Shown here: positions 1 to 10,434 of the stretch, piece after piece
Layout of the letters: each line of letters begins with the position of its first letter
Position numbering within the stretch: position 1 is the stretch's first letter
Origin: Kitagawia praeruptora
Taxonomy: Eukaryota > Streptophyta > Magnoliopsida > Apiales > Apiaceae
Reading direction: 5' to 3'
NCBI GenBank assembly: GCA_037693485.1
Contig: CM075353.1
Location: 107,776,501-107,840,500 of the forward strand
DNA length: 64,000 bases
Position numbers and translations under genes: made by a program
The notes under the pieces: model-generated
Database searches by the model: none
Told to the model about the DNA's origin: nothing
Seen by the model: the letters and a program-made list of their open reading frames with translations, nothing else

Positions 1-2
1 GG

Positions 3-1019
3 TTTACTATAATTACGGTTTATGTTGATGATCTAAACATCATTGGGACCCCAGATGAGCTTAATGAAATGATTGAATATTTGAAAAGAGAATTTGAAAT
101 GAAAGACTTGGGCAAAACAAAACTATGCCTTGGTTTTCAAGTTGAACATCTATCCAAAGGAATTTTTGTACACCAGTCGTCATATATTGAAAAGATCCTT
201 AAGCGATTTATTATGGATAAAGCATATCCCGTGAGTACACCTATGGTTGTTCGCTCACTTGAAAAGAAAAAGGATCCATTCCACCCAAGAGAGGAGGGAG
301 AAGAACTTCTTGGTCCTGAAGTACCATATCTTGGTGCCATTGGTGCACTAATGTACCTTGCCAATTGTACACGTCCTGATATTACTTTTTTTGTTAATTT
401 ATTGGCAAGACATAGTTCTGCTCCAACTCAAAGACATTGGACTGGTGTGAAACAAAATTTTAGATATTTTCGAGGTACAATGGATATGGATTTGTTTTAT
501 TCTAAAGACTCAAATGTAGAATTAGTTGGTTATGCAGATGCAGGTTATCGATCTGATCCCCACAAAGGTAGATCACAAACAGGTTATGCATTCACATATG
601 GTGATACCGTAATATCTTGGTGGTCTACAAAGCAAACTCTTGCAGCAACTTCTTCGAATCATGCTGAATTATTGGTACTACATGAAGCTAGTCGAGAATG
701 CATGTGGCTAAGGTCTTTGGTCCATCATATTCGAGAATCATGTGGTCTTTTAGTCAATAAGGAAAATCCTAATGTTCTATTCGAAGATAATGAAGCATGT
801 ATCACTCAGACTCGAGAAGGTTATATTAAAGGTGATAGGACGAAGCACATTGATCCAAAGTTTTTCTTCACTCATGACCTTCAGCAAAGAAGAGAAATTG
901 ATGTTTGTCAGATTCACTCATGTGAAAATCCGAAAGATTTTTTTACAAAAGCACTTCCTACTTCTTCATTCGAGAAATTGGTGTACAAGATTGGAATGCG
1001 GAAACTTCGAGATATGTGA
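3..1019 (+). CDS. Ty1/copia Pol, C-terminal part (RT end and RNase H), cut by window edge
   Basis: The frame is open from base 3 to the stop at 1017-1019, so the true start lies left of the window. The reverse-transcriptase YVDD motif is at 21-32. It is followed by the conserved copia connection region and RNase H, with an ADAGY segment (first catalytic Asp), AEL (catalytic Glu) and an EDNEA segment (catalytic Asp). The end carries an FFTKALPT block, the usual C-terminus of copia RNase H. The protein would reverse-transcribe the element RNA inside a cytoplasmic particle. The reading frame looks intact in the visible part. It belongs to a copia lineage clearly different from the two long copia elements further right. 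Confidence 0.9.
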   Translation, partial: FTIITVYVDDLNIIGTPDELNEMIEYLKREFEMKDLGKTKLCLGFQVEHLSKGIFVHQSSYIEKILKRFIMDKAYPVSTPMVVRSLEKKKDPFHPREEGEELLGPEVPYLGAIGALMYLANCTRPDITFFVNLLARHSSAPTQRHWTGVKQNFRYFRGTMDMDLFYSKDSNVELVGYADAGYRSDPHKGRSQTGYAFTYGDTVISWWSTKQTLAATSSNHAELLVLHEASRECMWLRSLVHHIRESCGLLVNKENPNVLFEDNEACITQTREGYIKGDRTKHIDPKFFFTHDLQQRREIDVCQIHSCENPKDFFTKALPTSSFEKLVYKIGMRKLRDM

Positions 1020-1187
1020 TGATAATTTATAGTCATGTTAAAATGAGGGGGAGATATGTTACACTCTTCACTTTACTAAATATACAACACATGTACTCTT
1101 TTTCCTTCACTAGGGTTTTTCCCACTTGGTTTTTCCTAGTAAGGTTTTAACGAGGCATGATGTTAGTATATGTCATCCAAGGGGGAG

Positions 1188-1441
1188 TGTTATGTATTAT
1201 TGGATGACCTTTAGCTATCCATCTTTACTCACATTAATAGAATCAACCTTTGGTCTTTCATTACTTGTAACTTAGAGTAACCCTTGACTTTCCATTGGTT
1301 GTAACTTATAATATCATAGTACTATATAAACTTTTGTAATGTGTAAATTTGATACATTAATAATATAAAATGATCTCCCTTCTCTCTTCTATCTAACTTC
1401 TTCTCTTGCTCTCTTACTCTCACTATATTATATATATAGCA
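1188..1441 (+). repeat. 3' LTR of the left-edge copia element
   Basis: Starts TGTTATGTATTATTGG directly after the purine tract GGGGGAG and ends ATATATAGCA, giving TG...CA ends and about 254 bp. A TATATAAAC box near 1323 would be the promoter. The right end is inferred from the CA dinucleotide and has no second LTR to compare with. Confidence 0.65.
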
Positions 1442-1504
1442 AAACTCAGTAAAAAGTATTGGTTTCATAATTATACTCTACCAACTTAAATGATTAAAAT
1501 GCTA

Positions 1505-1758
1505 CTCCCTCCGTCCCGTCCATTTTTTATCATTTCAAAATAGGGTGTCGACACGCATTTTAAGATGGATTTTAAGGATAGTTTTATAACTTATTTTTGA
1601 AAGTTTCTTTTTTTTTTGTATAAAAATAGAACAATCCTATTTTTATACAAAAAAAGAAAATTTTAAAAATAAGTTATGGAACTATCCCTAAAATCCACCT
1701 TAAAATACGTATCAGAAGGTGACAAAAAAGTGTAAACAAATGGATGGGACAGAGGGAG
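1505..1758. mobile_element. Stowaway (Tc1/mariner) MITE, 254 bp
   Basis: The ends CTCCCTCCGTCCCGTCCAT and ATGGATGGGACAGAGGGAG are inverted copies, and the element is flanked by TA on both sides (1503-1504, 1759-1760). Most of it folds into one long hairpin centred near 1625. It has no coding capacity. A second copy of exactly the same length lies at 47678-47931. Confidence 0.9.
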
Positions 1759-1953
1759 TACTCCGTATACTATTGATGTTGATGAAAAAAGTGATTTTTA
1801 ATGTTCACTTTAGTGACTAATTTGTTAAATAATCTAAGTAAAATATATATAAAAGGAGACAAAATTTAATATACTCAACCTCCAACAAAATATATTTACT
1901 TAAATTTGGTGAGAACTAAAACTTGAAATAAAATCATATTTTTAAAAGTATAA

Positions 1954-2173
1954 TGTTATGCTCAAATCTTGGCATAAGCCCTAAGCAGGCCTAATGGGCT
2001 AGAATAGAGGTCCATAACTCATAATGGGCCTAGAGATGAAGATTGGATCACTAAAACCCACCACCAGGAGTCAGTCCAATATACTATCAAGCACAATGTG
2101 GAAGTTTGCGACCCCAAGCTGCGGGTCGAGTTCGCCAGCAAAGTCCCTAGTATGGGATAGCATCTATCATGCA
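1954..2173 (+). repeat. LTR A of the outer gypsy, first part
   Basis: Matches the first 220 bases of LTR B (20935 on) and LTR C (37006 on) with few differences. It is interrupted at 2173 by copia-1, and the remainder resumes at 14847. Confidence 0.9.
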
Positions 2174-2789
2174 TGTTAGATATAATTGATGTGATTTAAT
2201 GTCAGTGTTTAAGTATTTCAGGTAAAGAGAGTTTAACTTGTTATTGAAAGCAGTTGTAACAGAGTTTGAGTATACGCTGATTGCTGGAAGCGCAAACGCT
2301 GACAGAGGAGAGCGTAAACACTGATAGCTGAATACATGGAAGCGCAAACGCTGTTAGCGTGGAGAGAACAGAGTTTGCTAAAGTCTGTCTACTGGGAGCG
2401 TCTACAAGTCAACAGAGTTTGAAGATTAATTTAATATTAATATGGAAGCGATATCTTTGAAGATTGGATAGCTGTCAAAGAGATTGAGTTGACTTAGAAG
2501 ACGTGTAGCAATCGTAATTGATATCAATTGTATAGCTTAATTTTAGGAGAATCAATTTACGATTGTACGTAGCTGTATATCTTATAAATACAGTTAGGTT
2601 AACCCTAGAAGGGTATCGAACGTGAACGAACATCATTCTTGTAACCTAAGCAGCTCTCTGTGATACTTTACATCACCGAGAGAGGAATTATTAATTCCAA
2701 ACAGTTTTAAAGAGTTAAAACGTGTGTTCTTGTTACTTATTTATACAGTTCTTGATTATTTATTGTGTAATCGACCTAACAAGATAACA
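2174..2789 (+). repeat. 5' LTR of copia-1
   Basis: 616 bp, starting TGTTAGATATAATTG and ending AAGATAACA. I found no difference from the 3' LTR. The promoter TATA box TATAAATA is at 2583-2590. It contains three copies of CAGAGTTT (2260, 2369, 2413), the reverse complement of this element's private word. Confidence 0.95.
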
Positions 2790-2791
2790 AG

Positions 2792-2803
2792 TGGTATCAG
2801 AGC
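2792..2803 (+). promoter_or_regulatory. Primer-binding site, initiator tRNA-Met
   Basis: TGGTATCAGAGC begins three bases after the LTR. It is the standard complement of the 3' end of plant initiator tRNA-Met, used to prime minus-strand DNA synthesis. Confidence 0.92.
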
Positions 2804-2852
2804 GGTATCTGTTACTTTATTACAGTTAAAGATCCAAACACAATAGTAATCA

Positions 2853-5090
2853 ATGGCAGAGATACCTCCACCATCTGAAAAAGCCCCTACTACTGTAAGT
2901 AGGTATGAAACAATTAGGGTTCCTATCCTGAGGCCATTGGAGTATGCAATTTGGAAGGTGAAAATGACCATGTTTCTGGAGGCTACAGATCCAGAATATC
3001 TGGACAGAATTTATGAAGGTCCTCACAAACCTACAAAGTTATCTGCTGCTGCTGCTGGTGAGGAACCAAAAGTCATACCAAAAGAGAAGAAAGATCTATC
3101 TGCTGAGGATCTTTCATCTATTGCAAAGGATGCGAAGGTAAGGCATTTACTTCACAGTGCATTAGACAATGTTATGTCTAATAAAGTGATAAACTGCACA
3201 ACTGCAAAGGAGATATGGGATGCACTTGAGGTTAGATGTCAAGGAACACCTGCAATTAAGAAGAACAGAAGGAACATACTCACACAGGAGTATGAGCATT
3301 TTGAGGCAAAACCTGATGAAACCATGACAGAAACATTTGACAGATTTTGTAAACTGCTCAATGATTTGTCATTGGTGAATAAAGAGTATGATTTGGAAGA
3401 TTCAAATCTCAAATTTCTTCTCTCTCTACCTGAAAAGTGGGATGTGAAAACGACCACTATTAGAGATAATTATGAACTTGGTGAAACAGAGATTGATGAA
3501 ATTTATGGTCTGCTCAAGACTCATGAATTGGAATTGGAGCAGAGAAACAAAAGATCTAGTAGAAAGTCAAAGTCTGTTGCTCTCAAGGTTGAGGAGAAAC
3601 CATCAAAGAAGGAGGCATCAAGGAGAAAGGCAAAAGGGAAAGCCTTAGTCATCCATTCAGAGAATGAGTCATCAAATACTGATGTTGACTCAAACACAGA
3701 TGATTCATCTGATTCTGAAGATGATGAAGAAATGATGCAAATGGCTGCATTGATGGTAAAGACCTTCAAGAAGATGGGATACAAGAACTTCAAGAAGGGA
3801 AAGAAATTCTCCAAGGACTACTCAAAGTTTGATAAGAAGAATTTCAAGAAATCTGAAGGAAAGGACTTCAAATCTGGAAAGAAAGATAAGTCTGAAATTC
3901 AATGCTACAAGTGTAAGGAGATGGGTCACTATGCTCCTGAGTGCAAAAAGGGTAAAACTGAAAAGGCACTCTACACCAAAGGCAGAGATTGGGCAGACAC
4001 TTCAGATTCAGATGAGGAAGTCAACTATGCTCTCATGGCTACTACTCAGAATGAAAATGATGATCTCAAGGTACCTCCAACTACCTATGCTTATAACACT
4101 GATAATATAACTGAATTAAGAATTTATCTTAAAGCATTGCATATCAGTTATAGGGATCAGACATTAGAAAATGAGAGGATAAAGTCTGAGTGTTCTCAAC
4201 TCAAAGAAAGAAATAAATTTGTTGAGGAACAGCTAGAGAACATGAATAAAATTCAAAAAGAAAGAGATGATGCAGTGTTTATTGAACAGGAGTTGCTAGG
4301 TAAGTATAAGCAACTAGAATCAGAATTGGAGGATAGTAAACACATCATTAAAACTTGGACACACTCTGGTAAAGACACTCAAGAAGTGTTTCAGTCAGAT
4401 ACAGTAGGTCTAGGTTACTCTGTAGGAGATGAACTTAGATTTGAAAATAAGGTAAAAGTAAGACCATATTGTTCATCTGAGGGTAATGTCATGGGAACAG
4501 GTGGACCTAAGACTGAAGCACAGAAAAAGGCTGTTAAAGAGTCATATGCTAAAACTTTTGTTAAAGAGGCTAACATTGGCTTAATGACAGATAAACAACT
4601 CAAGCATAAGCTTAAGGAGATAAAATCTGTAAACAAACAGAGTATGCCTAAGAAAAACAGAAATGGAAAGGTAGGCATAACCTCAGGAATTAAGCCAATG
4701 CTTGCTTCATTAGCTCCCAGGAAAACATGCTTTAATTGTGGTAGCACTAATCATCTTGCTAGTTTCTGCAGTAAGAATAAGAACATTAATTCTTTGCCTT
4801 CTAAAACTGCAGTAAAGAGTGATTATGTGAGAACTAGACCACAGACTTTATGCAAACACTGTGGAAGTACTTGGCATTCTATTTACACTTGCAGAGATTA
4901 TCATGCTATTTATTATAATTACTATGAACCCAAACCAAATTTGAAATGGGTTAAAGTAAACTCTGCAAATGTAAACTCTGAAAAAGTTAGCTTAAACTCT
5001 GTTAATTTGAATTCCGCTGCAAAAGCTAACAGATTTAAGAAAGCCAAAGGATCCAAGCAAGTCTGGATCCTTAAAACTAATAATCAGTGA
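2853..5090 (+). CDS. Copia-1 Gag polyprotein, 745 aa
   Basis: Nucleocapsid/capsid protein that packages element RNA into virus-like particles. The ATG at 2853 is the first after the primer site. The N-terminal 220 residues are the copia Gag core, with the usual WKVKMTMFLEA, IWDALE and FDRFCKLLNDL blocks. A basic, then acidic, linker follows. The first CCHC knuckle is at residues 351-364 (C-X2-C-X4-H-X4-C), next comes a coiled-coil stretch (about 430-500), then two more knuckles at 626-639 and 667-680. It is longer than most plant copia Gags because of this extended C-terminus, as in Sireviruses. It ends in TGA, and Pol lies in a different frame (offset +1) behind a stop. The 3' part contains three AAACTCTG copies (4958, 4973, 4994). 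Confidence 0.93.
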   Translation: MAEIPPPSEKAPTTVSRYETIRVPILRPLEYAIWKVKMTMFLEATDPEYLDRIYEGPHKPTKLSAAAAGEEPKVIPKEKKDLSAEDLSSIAKDAKVRHLLHSALDNVMSNKVINCTTAKEIWDALEVRCQGTPAIKKNRRNILTQEYEHFEAKPDETMTETFDRFCKLLNDLSLVNKEYDLEDSNLKFLLSLPEKWDVKTTTIRDNYELGETEIDEIYGLLKTHELELEQRNKRSSRKSKSVALKVEEKPSKKEASRRKAKGKALVIHSENESSNTDVDSNTDDSSDSEDDEEMMQMAALMVKTFKKMGYKNFKKGKKFSKDYSKFDKKNFKKSEGKDFKSGKKDKSEIQCYKCKEMGHYAPECKKGKTEKALYTKGRDWADTSDSDEEVNYALMATTQNENDDLKVPPTTYAYNTDNITELRIYLKALHISYRDQTLENERIKSECSQLKERNKFVEEQLENMNKIQKERDDAVFIEQELLGKYKQLESELEDSKHIIKTWTHSGKDTQEVFQSDTVGLGYSVGDELRFENKVKVRPYCSSEGNVMGTGGPKTEAQKKAVKESYAKTFVKEANIGLMTDKQLKHKLKEIKSVNKQSMPKKNRNGKVGITSGIKPMLASLAPRKTCFNCGSTNHLASFCSKNKNINSLPSKTAVKSDYVRTRPQTLCKHCGSTWHSIYTCRDYHAIYYNYYEPKPNLKWVKVNSANVNSEKVSLNSVNLNSAAKANRFKKAKGSKQVWILKTNNQ

Positions 5091-5106
5091 TTGTTTGTGA
5101 TTGCAG
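5091..5106 (+). promoter_or_regulatory. Putative 3' splice site at the gag-pol junction of copia-1
   Basis: Between the Gag stop (5088-5090) and the Pol frame lies a T/G-rich run ending TTGCAG, followed by GGCAC. A branch-point-like ACTAAT lies about 35 bases upstream. Pol is closed by TGA at 5098-5100, so Pol cannot be read by simple readthrough. The equivalent site in copia-2 is even closer to the plant acceptor consensus. No donor was identified, so function is inferred. Confidence 0.45.
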
Positions 5107-8100
5107 GGCACCAGGGTCAGTACCTTAGTCGTGGACAGTGGATGTTCAGGACACATGACAGGAAATAAAGCCCTGCTATCAGAGTATGAGGAGAAGGCTG
5201 GCCCAGAAGTTTCCTATGGAGATGGCAACATAGGACATACACTGGGATATGGCAACATTAATCTTGGAAATGTCATCATCACAAATGTAGCTCTAGTTCC
5301 AGGACTCAAGCATGATTTGCTATCTGTGAGTCAAATCTGTGACAGAGGATATCATGTAGATTTTCAGCCTGAATATTGTCAAGTTATCAGCAAATCTACA
5401 GGGAAAGTTGCTCTAGTTGGAAACAGACACAACAACATCTATGAAATCAAATTGTCAACAAACACTGATGGCAAAGCAGTGTGTCTGTCTACAAGGATGT
5501 CCAGTGAAGAGAGTTGGAAATGGCACAAGAAACTCTCTCATTTGAATCTGAACAATATCAATGAGCTCATAAAGAATGATCTTGCAAGAGGACTACCAAA
5601 GTCATTATTGAATGTAGAAGGCCTGTGTGATTCTTGTCAAAAGGCCAAACAGAGAAAAACCTCTTTCAAGAGCAAATCTGAGTCTTCAATTGTTGATCCT
5701 TATCATCTCCTACATGTTGATCTTTTTGGACCAGTAAATGTCATGTCACTTGGAAAGAAGAAATATGCTCTAGTCATTGTTGATGAATACACCAGATATA
5801 CATGGGTGTATTTTCTAGCAAAGAAAGATGAAACTGCTTTAACACTGACAGAACATATATTACAACTGGACAAAGAGTCAGAGAATCAAGTGAAGATAAT
5901 CAGAAGTGACAATGGAACTGAGTTCAGGAATTCATCAATGGAAGAATTTTGCAAGAGTAAAGGGATAAAACAAGAGTTTTCTGCACCTGGTACTCCACAA
6001 CAAAATGGTGTAGTGGAGAGAAAGAACAGAACCTTGATAGAAGCTGCCAGAACCATGCTAGATGAAGCAAAATTGCCAACATATTTCTGGGCAGAGGCGG
6101 TTCAAACTGCTTGTTTTACTCAAAATGCAACACTGATCAACAAGCATGGTAAAACACCATATGAAATGGTGAAGAAGAAGAAGCCAAATCTAAAATATTT
6201 TCATATTTTTGGATGCAAGTGCTTTGTGTTGAAGACTCATCCTGAACAGTTGACCAAGTTTGACCTAAAGGCAGATGAAGGAATTTTTGTTGGCTATCCA
6301 CTGTCAACAAAGGCATTCAGAGTTTTTAATCTGAGAACCAGAGTGATCATGGAGTCTATTCATGTGTCATTTGATGACAAGAAAATAACTGGACTTGAAG
6401 ATGTTAATGAGCATGATCAACTGCACTTTGAAAATGAAGATTTATTAAACTCGGATGATACAGATCTGACAAACACTGTTAAGGTCAATTCTGAACCTCT
6501 ACTGGTAAACACTGAAGAAACTTTTCAATCAGAAACAAGGGAAGAACCAGTTGAGGGGGAGCATGAAGAATCACATCAAAGTGATAAGTCAAACACTGAA
6601 AGTGACTCAATTGATGATTCTGAATCAAACTCTGTTGATTCAAACTCTGATCATTCAAATTCTGAGCAGTCACATTCAGAGAGAGCATCTGAAAATGAAG
6701 AGAGACATCAAGAAAATCAGGAGAGCATGGATCAAGGGGGAGGATCACATGATGACAGAAGCAATCTGCATTCTGCAAGAAAATGGACTAAGTCACATAC
6801 ACCTGATTTAATTATTGGTGATCCAGATGCAAGAGTAAGGACAAGAAGTGCAACAACAAATGAATGTCTGTTTCATGCATTCTTGTCACAAACTGAGCCA
6901 AAGAAAGTGGAAGAAGCTCTTAAAGATGCTGACTGGATAACAGCAATGCAAGAAGAGCTAAATGAATTTGAAAGAAATGAGGTGTGGACCCTTGTACCAA
7001 GGCCAAAGAACAGATCTATTGTTGGTACTAAATGGGTTTTCAGAAATAAAACTGACAGTGATGGTGTGATCACAAGGAACAAAGCAAGACTGGTAGCTAA
7101 AGGCTATTCACAGCAGGAAGGAATAGATTATGATGAGACTTTTGCACCAGTTGCCAGGTTGGAGGCAATAAGGATGTTTCTTGCCTATGCTTCTCACAAG
7201 AAATTCAAGGTTTTTCAAATGGATGTGAAAAGTGCTTTTCTGAATGGAAAACTTGAAGAAGAAGTTTTTGTTGAACAACCACCTGGTTTTGTAGATCCAA
7301 AATATCCAGATCATGTCTACAGGTTAGACAAGGCTCTCTATGGACTTAAACAGGCACCTAGGGCATGGTATGAAACACTTGCTAAATTTCTGCTAGAAAG
7401 TGGGTTTCACAGAGGTACTATTGACAAAACTCTGTTTTACTTTCAATCTGGTAATGACCTGCTCTTAGTACAGATATATGTAGATGATATCATTTTTGGA
7501 TCTACTAATGATAAACTCTGTAAGAAATTTGCCAAGCTCATGCAGTCAAGATATCAAATGAGTATGATGGGAGAGTTAAGCTACTTTCTAGGCTTACAGG
7601 TGAAGCAAACAGATGATGGAATTTTCATTAATCAAGCAAAATATACCAGAAATCTACTCAAGAAATTTGGCATGCTTGACTGTTCATCTGCAACAACTCC
7701 CATGGCAACTGCAACAAAACTGGACAAAGATACAGGTTCATCAGTGGATATGACAAGCTACAGAGGGATGATTGGTTCTCTACTTTATTTAACAGCTAGT
7801 AGACCTGATATCATGTATGCCACCTGTCTGTGTGCAAGATTTCAGGCAGATCCAAGAGAACCACATTTAACAGCTGTGAAGAGGATTTTCAAATATCTCA
7901 AGGGAACTGCAACTTTAGGACTGTGGTACCCAAGAGAATCAGATTTTAAGCTACTTGGTTACTCTGATGCAGATTTTGCTGGATGTAAGATTGACAGAAA
8001 AAGCACAAGTGGAAGTTGTCAATTTCTTGGTGACAGACTAGTATCTTGGTACAGTAAGAAACAGAAGTCAATATCTACATCTACAGCTGAAGCAGAGTAT

Positions 8101-8421
8101 ATTGCTGCTGGTAGTTGCTGTGCACAGATTCTATGGATGAAGAATCAACTGCTGGATTATGGATTAAGGTATTCCAAGATACCTATTTTCTGTGATAATC
8201 AAAGTGCTATTGCAATGACAGGTAATCCAGTACAACACTCAATGACCAAGCACATCAGCATAAGGTATCACTTTATCAGAGAGCATGTAGAGGAAGGCAA
8301 TATTGAGCTTCACTTTGTGCCTACAGATCAACAACTAGCAGATGTTTTCACAAAACCTCTAAGTGAAGCAACATTTACAAGACTGGTCAATGAACTAGGG
8401 ATGGTATCTGGTTTTGACTAA
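5101..8421 (+). CDS. Copia-1 Pol: protease, integrase, reverse transcriptase, RNase H
   Basis: The frame opens at 5101 just after a stop and has no ATG at its beginning, so it is probably reached by splicing or another recoding step. Protease: VDSGCSGHMTG with catalytic Asp near residue 12. Integrase: HHCC zinc finger (WHKKLSH at about 5521, CDSC at about 5626), then catalytic Asp in HVDLFG (about 5717), Asp in RSDNGTEF (about 5907) and Glu in VERKNRT (about 6016). An acidic Ser/Asn-rich linker (about 6440-6780) precedes RT, which has YGLKQAPRAWYE and YVDD (7477-7488). RNase H: DADFAG, AEAEY and CDNQSA. The end LADVFTKPL is typical. About 1,100 residues with no internal stop, so apparently functional. 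Confidence 0.93.
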   Translation: MQGTRVSTLVVDSGCSGHMTGNKALLSEYEEKAGPEVSYGDGNIGHTLGYGNINLGNVIITNVALVPGLKHDLLSVSQICDRGYHVDFQPEYCQVISKSTGKVALVGNRHNNIYEIKLSTNTDGKAVCLSTRMSSEESWKWHKKLSHLNLNNINELIKNDLARGLPKSLLNVEGLCDSCQKAKQRKTSFKSKSESSIVDPYHLLHVDLFGPVNVMSLGKKKYALVIVDEYTRYTWVYFLAKKDETALTLTEHILQLDKESENQVKIIRSDNGTEFRNSSMEEFCKSKGIKQEFSAPGTPQQNGVVERKNRTLIEAARTMLDEAKLPTYFWAEAVQTACFTQNATLINKHGKTPYEMVKKKKPNLKYFHIFGCKCFVLKTHPEQLTKFDLKADEGIFVGYPLSTKAFRVFNLRTRVIMESIHVSFDDKKITGLEDVNEHDQLHFENEDLLNSDDTDLTNTVKVNSEPLLVNTEETFQSETREEPVEGEHEESHQSDKSNTESDSIDDSESNSVDSNSDHSNSEQSHSERASENEERHQENQESMDQGGGSHDDRSNLHSARKWTKSHTPDLIIGDPDARVRTRSATTNECLFHAFLSQTEPKKVEEALKDADWITAMQEELNEFERNEVWTLVPRPKNRSIVGTKWVFRNKTDSDGVITRNKARLVAKGYSQQEGIDYDETFAPVARLEAIRMFLAYASHKKFKVFQMDVKSAFLNGKLEEEVFVEQPPGFVDPKYPDHVYRLDKALYGLKQAPRAWYETLAKFLLESGFHRGTIDKTLFYFQSGNDLLLVQIYVDDIIFGSTNDKLCKKFAKLMQSRYQMSMMGELSYFLGLQVKQTDDGIFINQAKYTRNLLKKFGMLDCSSATTPMATATKLDKDTGSSVDMTSYRGMIGSLLYLTASRPDIMYATCLCARFQADPREPHLTAVKRIFKYLKGTATLGLWYPRESDFKLLGYSDADFAGCKIDRKSTSGSCQFLGDRLVSWYSKKQKSISTSTAEAEYIAAGSCCAQILWMKNQLLDYGLRYSKIPIFCDNQSAIAMTGNPVQHSMTKHISIRYHFIREHVEEGNIELHFVPTDQQLADVFTKPLSEATFTRLVNELGMVSGFD

Positions 8422-9329
8422 ACATGTTGGTTAGACTCAAACTCTTTCAAATAAAATGTGTTGCTCATGTCTCTGTAAATTGCTATAGTGCTATGTGAAC
8501 CTTATTAGTTAAACTCTGTTAGCATGATTGTTGGTCATACACTGTTAATACGTTTGTTAAACTCTGTGAATTCTGAATTGATTTTTGTCTGAATGAAAAT
8601 ACCGATGAAGAAAAATGTATAGAGCATGATTTTCAGTGATAAATCAAGATTCTTTTTGAGTCACTGTAATCTAATCAGAAATTGCACAGTAAGTTAACAC
8701 AGCATGATACTGTTTCATATTTAGAGCATCTCTTAGTTTATTTGATCCTAAACTCTGAATCTATGAATACTTCATGCATTGCCTCTCATGAATGACACTG
8801 ATATTGATGAACTCTAAACTCTGATTAGTGACACTCTGTTTTCAAGTCATACTTGATTCTTGATGATTCTGTGTTTGCACTTGTGAAAATTTTAAAACTT
8901 GAGATATGTCATTGTTTATTTTGGTGAGAAACAGTTCATGTCTGAACCCTGTGAGATTTTGAGCCAAATCAGTGATTGATACATTTTATATCAATCAGAG
9001 TTTATTGTTGTGTGATATTCATCAGTAAGTATGTTGCTCTAGAACTTGCATTAAACCATTTTGGAACTACATGATATATGTGTGCATGAAAATGATAAAG
9101 GCAATTAGGATTAACCATTTTTCTTCAAACACTGTTCAAAATATCTTTGAACACTGCTCATAAACTTTGTTCATAAACATGACCCATAGTAAACCCTTTT
9201 GAGCCAAATTAACTGCTCATTTTCTTGAATACTGAAGTATTAAGAGCGGTTATATTCATTTGTTAAATCTGATTCAAGCAGGTGAGTATCTCTCATACTA
9301 TATCTTACTCAGTATATATATATATATAT

Positions 9330-9365
<36 letters not shown>

Positions 9366-10434
9366 TGTATATATACTGATCATCTTGTACAAAATGTACT
9401 AACCATTTGACTGAACATTTTGATTAAATAAATTGTTCAGTTCAAAATTCTCATTCGAAACATATCTCTTCTCATCTGTTTGATTTCACTCAATTACAAC
9501 CCTGAACAAAGTCCTTTTGATTTGTGCATATATGTAATCGAAGTGGTGTAGATTTGGTGGAAATTCAAGCTTATGGTAGTATCTGCTTTTAATGATTGAA
9601 TCTGAGAGTAAACACTTCACCTAAACACTTGTGTGATGTGAGAGTTTGTGAGAAAATCCTTGACATGTAACTCACTGAATGATGCTTTGATGTTTATCTC
9701 CTGATCTTTTTGTCTTTAATGACTGTGTGCTTACGTGGATAATCATGATCATAAACTGAAACAGGGATATTCAGATTTCTGTAATTAAGGAACTACAGAG
9801 TTTAGCATTCATCATATACTCTGTGTTTAATATGAGAGTTTGTGCATTCAGTGTTTATTGTTTTGATTTATGGATTCTATGAAATATTAGATGCTATAAA
9901 AATTGATTTGGTAAACTCTGCTACTCACACACGAAAATCACGACTGTGTGTTTTTTGAAAGGGTTTTTGTGATAAAGATTGAAAATTGGACAAACACTGA
10001 TTGATTGTGCTACATACTCTAAGGTATATTTTCATTAAGATAATTTGAAAATTTTGGAGTAAATGGAGTAGTTGACAACTGTTAATTAGTGTCATTAGTG
10101 GTAACGTGTCTTGAAAAATGGAACGACAGCGGTAATAATGGCTTTTACTGCGCCTGTCTTAAGTGAACCGTTGCATGTGTGACACCTGTCCCACTCACTC
10201 ATCATTATGTCTCCCTTTTACACTTTTCAAGGGAACAGTTGCGTGTTTTCAAGTAAAAACGCTTGAGTTTAGTTTTTAACTACAACTCAAATTACTTTTT
10301 GCCACAATCATTTTTATCCACACGTATTCACTTTACCAAAACAGAGAACATCCTTGTTTTTCACTTTGGCATTTTCACAAACACCTTTCTTGCAAAACCA
10401 TTTCACAGTTGATTTTTACTTATTTCTTGATTCA
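8422..10434 (+). other. 2-kb non-coding spacer between pol and ORF3 of copia-1
   Basis: No credible gene is visible on either strand. It holds seven exact copies of AAACTCTG or its complement (8511, 8559, 8750, 8816, 8996, 9796, 9913) and many AAACACTG variants. An AT microsatellite is at about 9312-9331 and a run of 27 A at 9339-9365. A T-rich TTTCACAG at 10401-10408 could be a splice acceptor for ORF3. Confidence 0.8.

Larger units (their letters stand above)
1..1441 (+). mobile_element. 3' end of a Ty1/copia retrotransposon
   Basis: The pol 3' end (to 1019) is followed by about 170 bases of untranslated sequence, a purine tract (CCAAGGGGGAG, about 1177-1187) and a short 3' LTR. The 5' end lies outside the window, so the target duplication cannot be tested. 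Confidence 0.85.

Noticed and set aside
5080..5110. Ribosomal frameshifting for Pol expression in the long copia elements
   Set aside because: The Pol frame is +1 to Gag in copia-1 and +2 in copia-2, both frames have stops at the junction, and no shared slippery heptamer is visible.
10354..10434. Upstream extension of copia-1 ORF3 starting with a hydrophobic stretch resembling a signal peptide
   Set aside because: The extension has no ATG; it would need a TTG start. The first ATG is 10435, after the hydrophobic part, so a signal peptide cannot be claimed.
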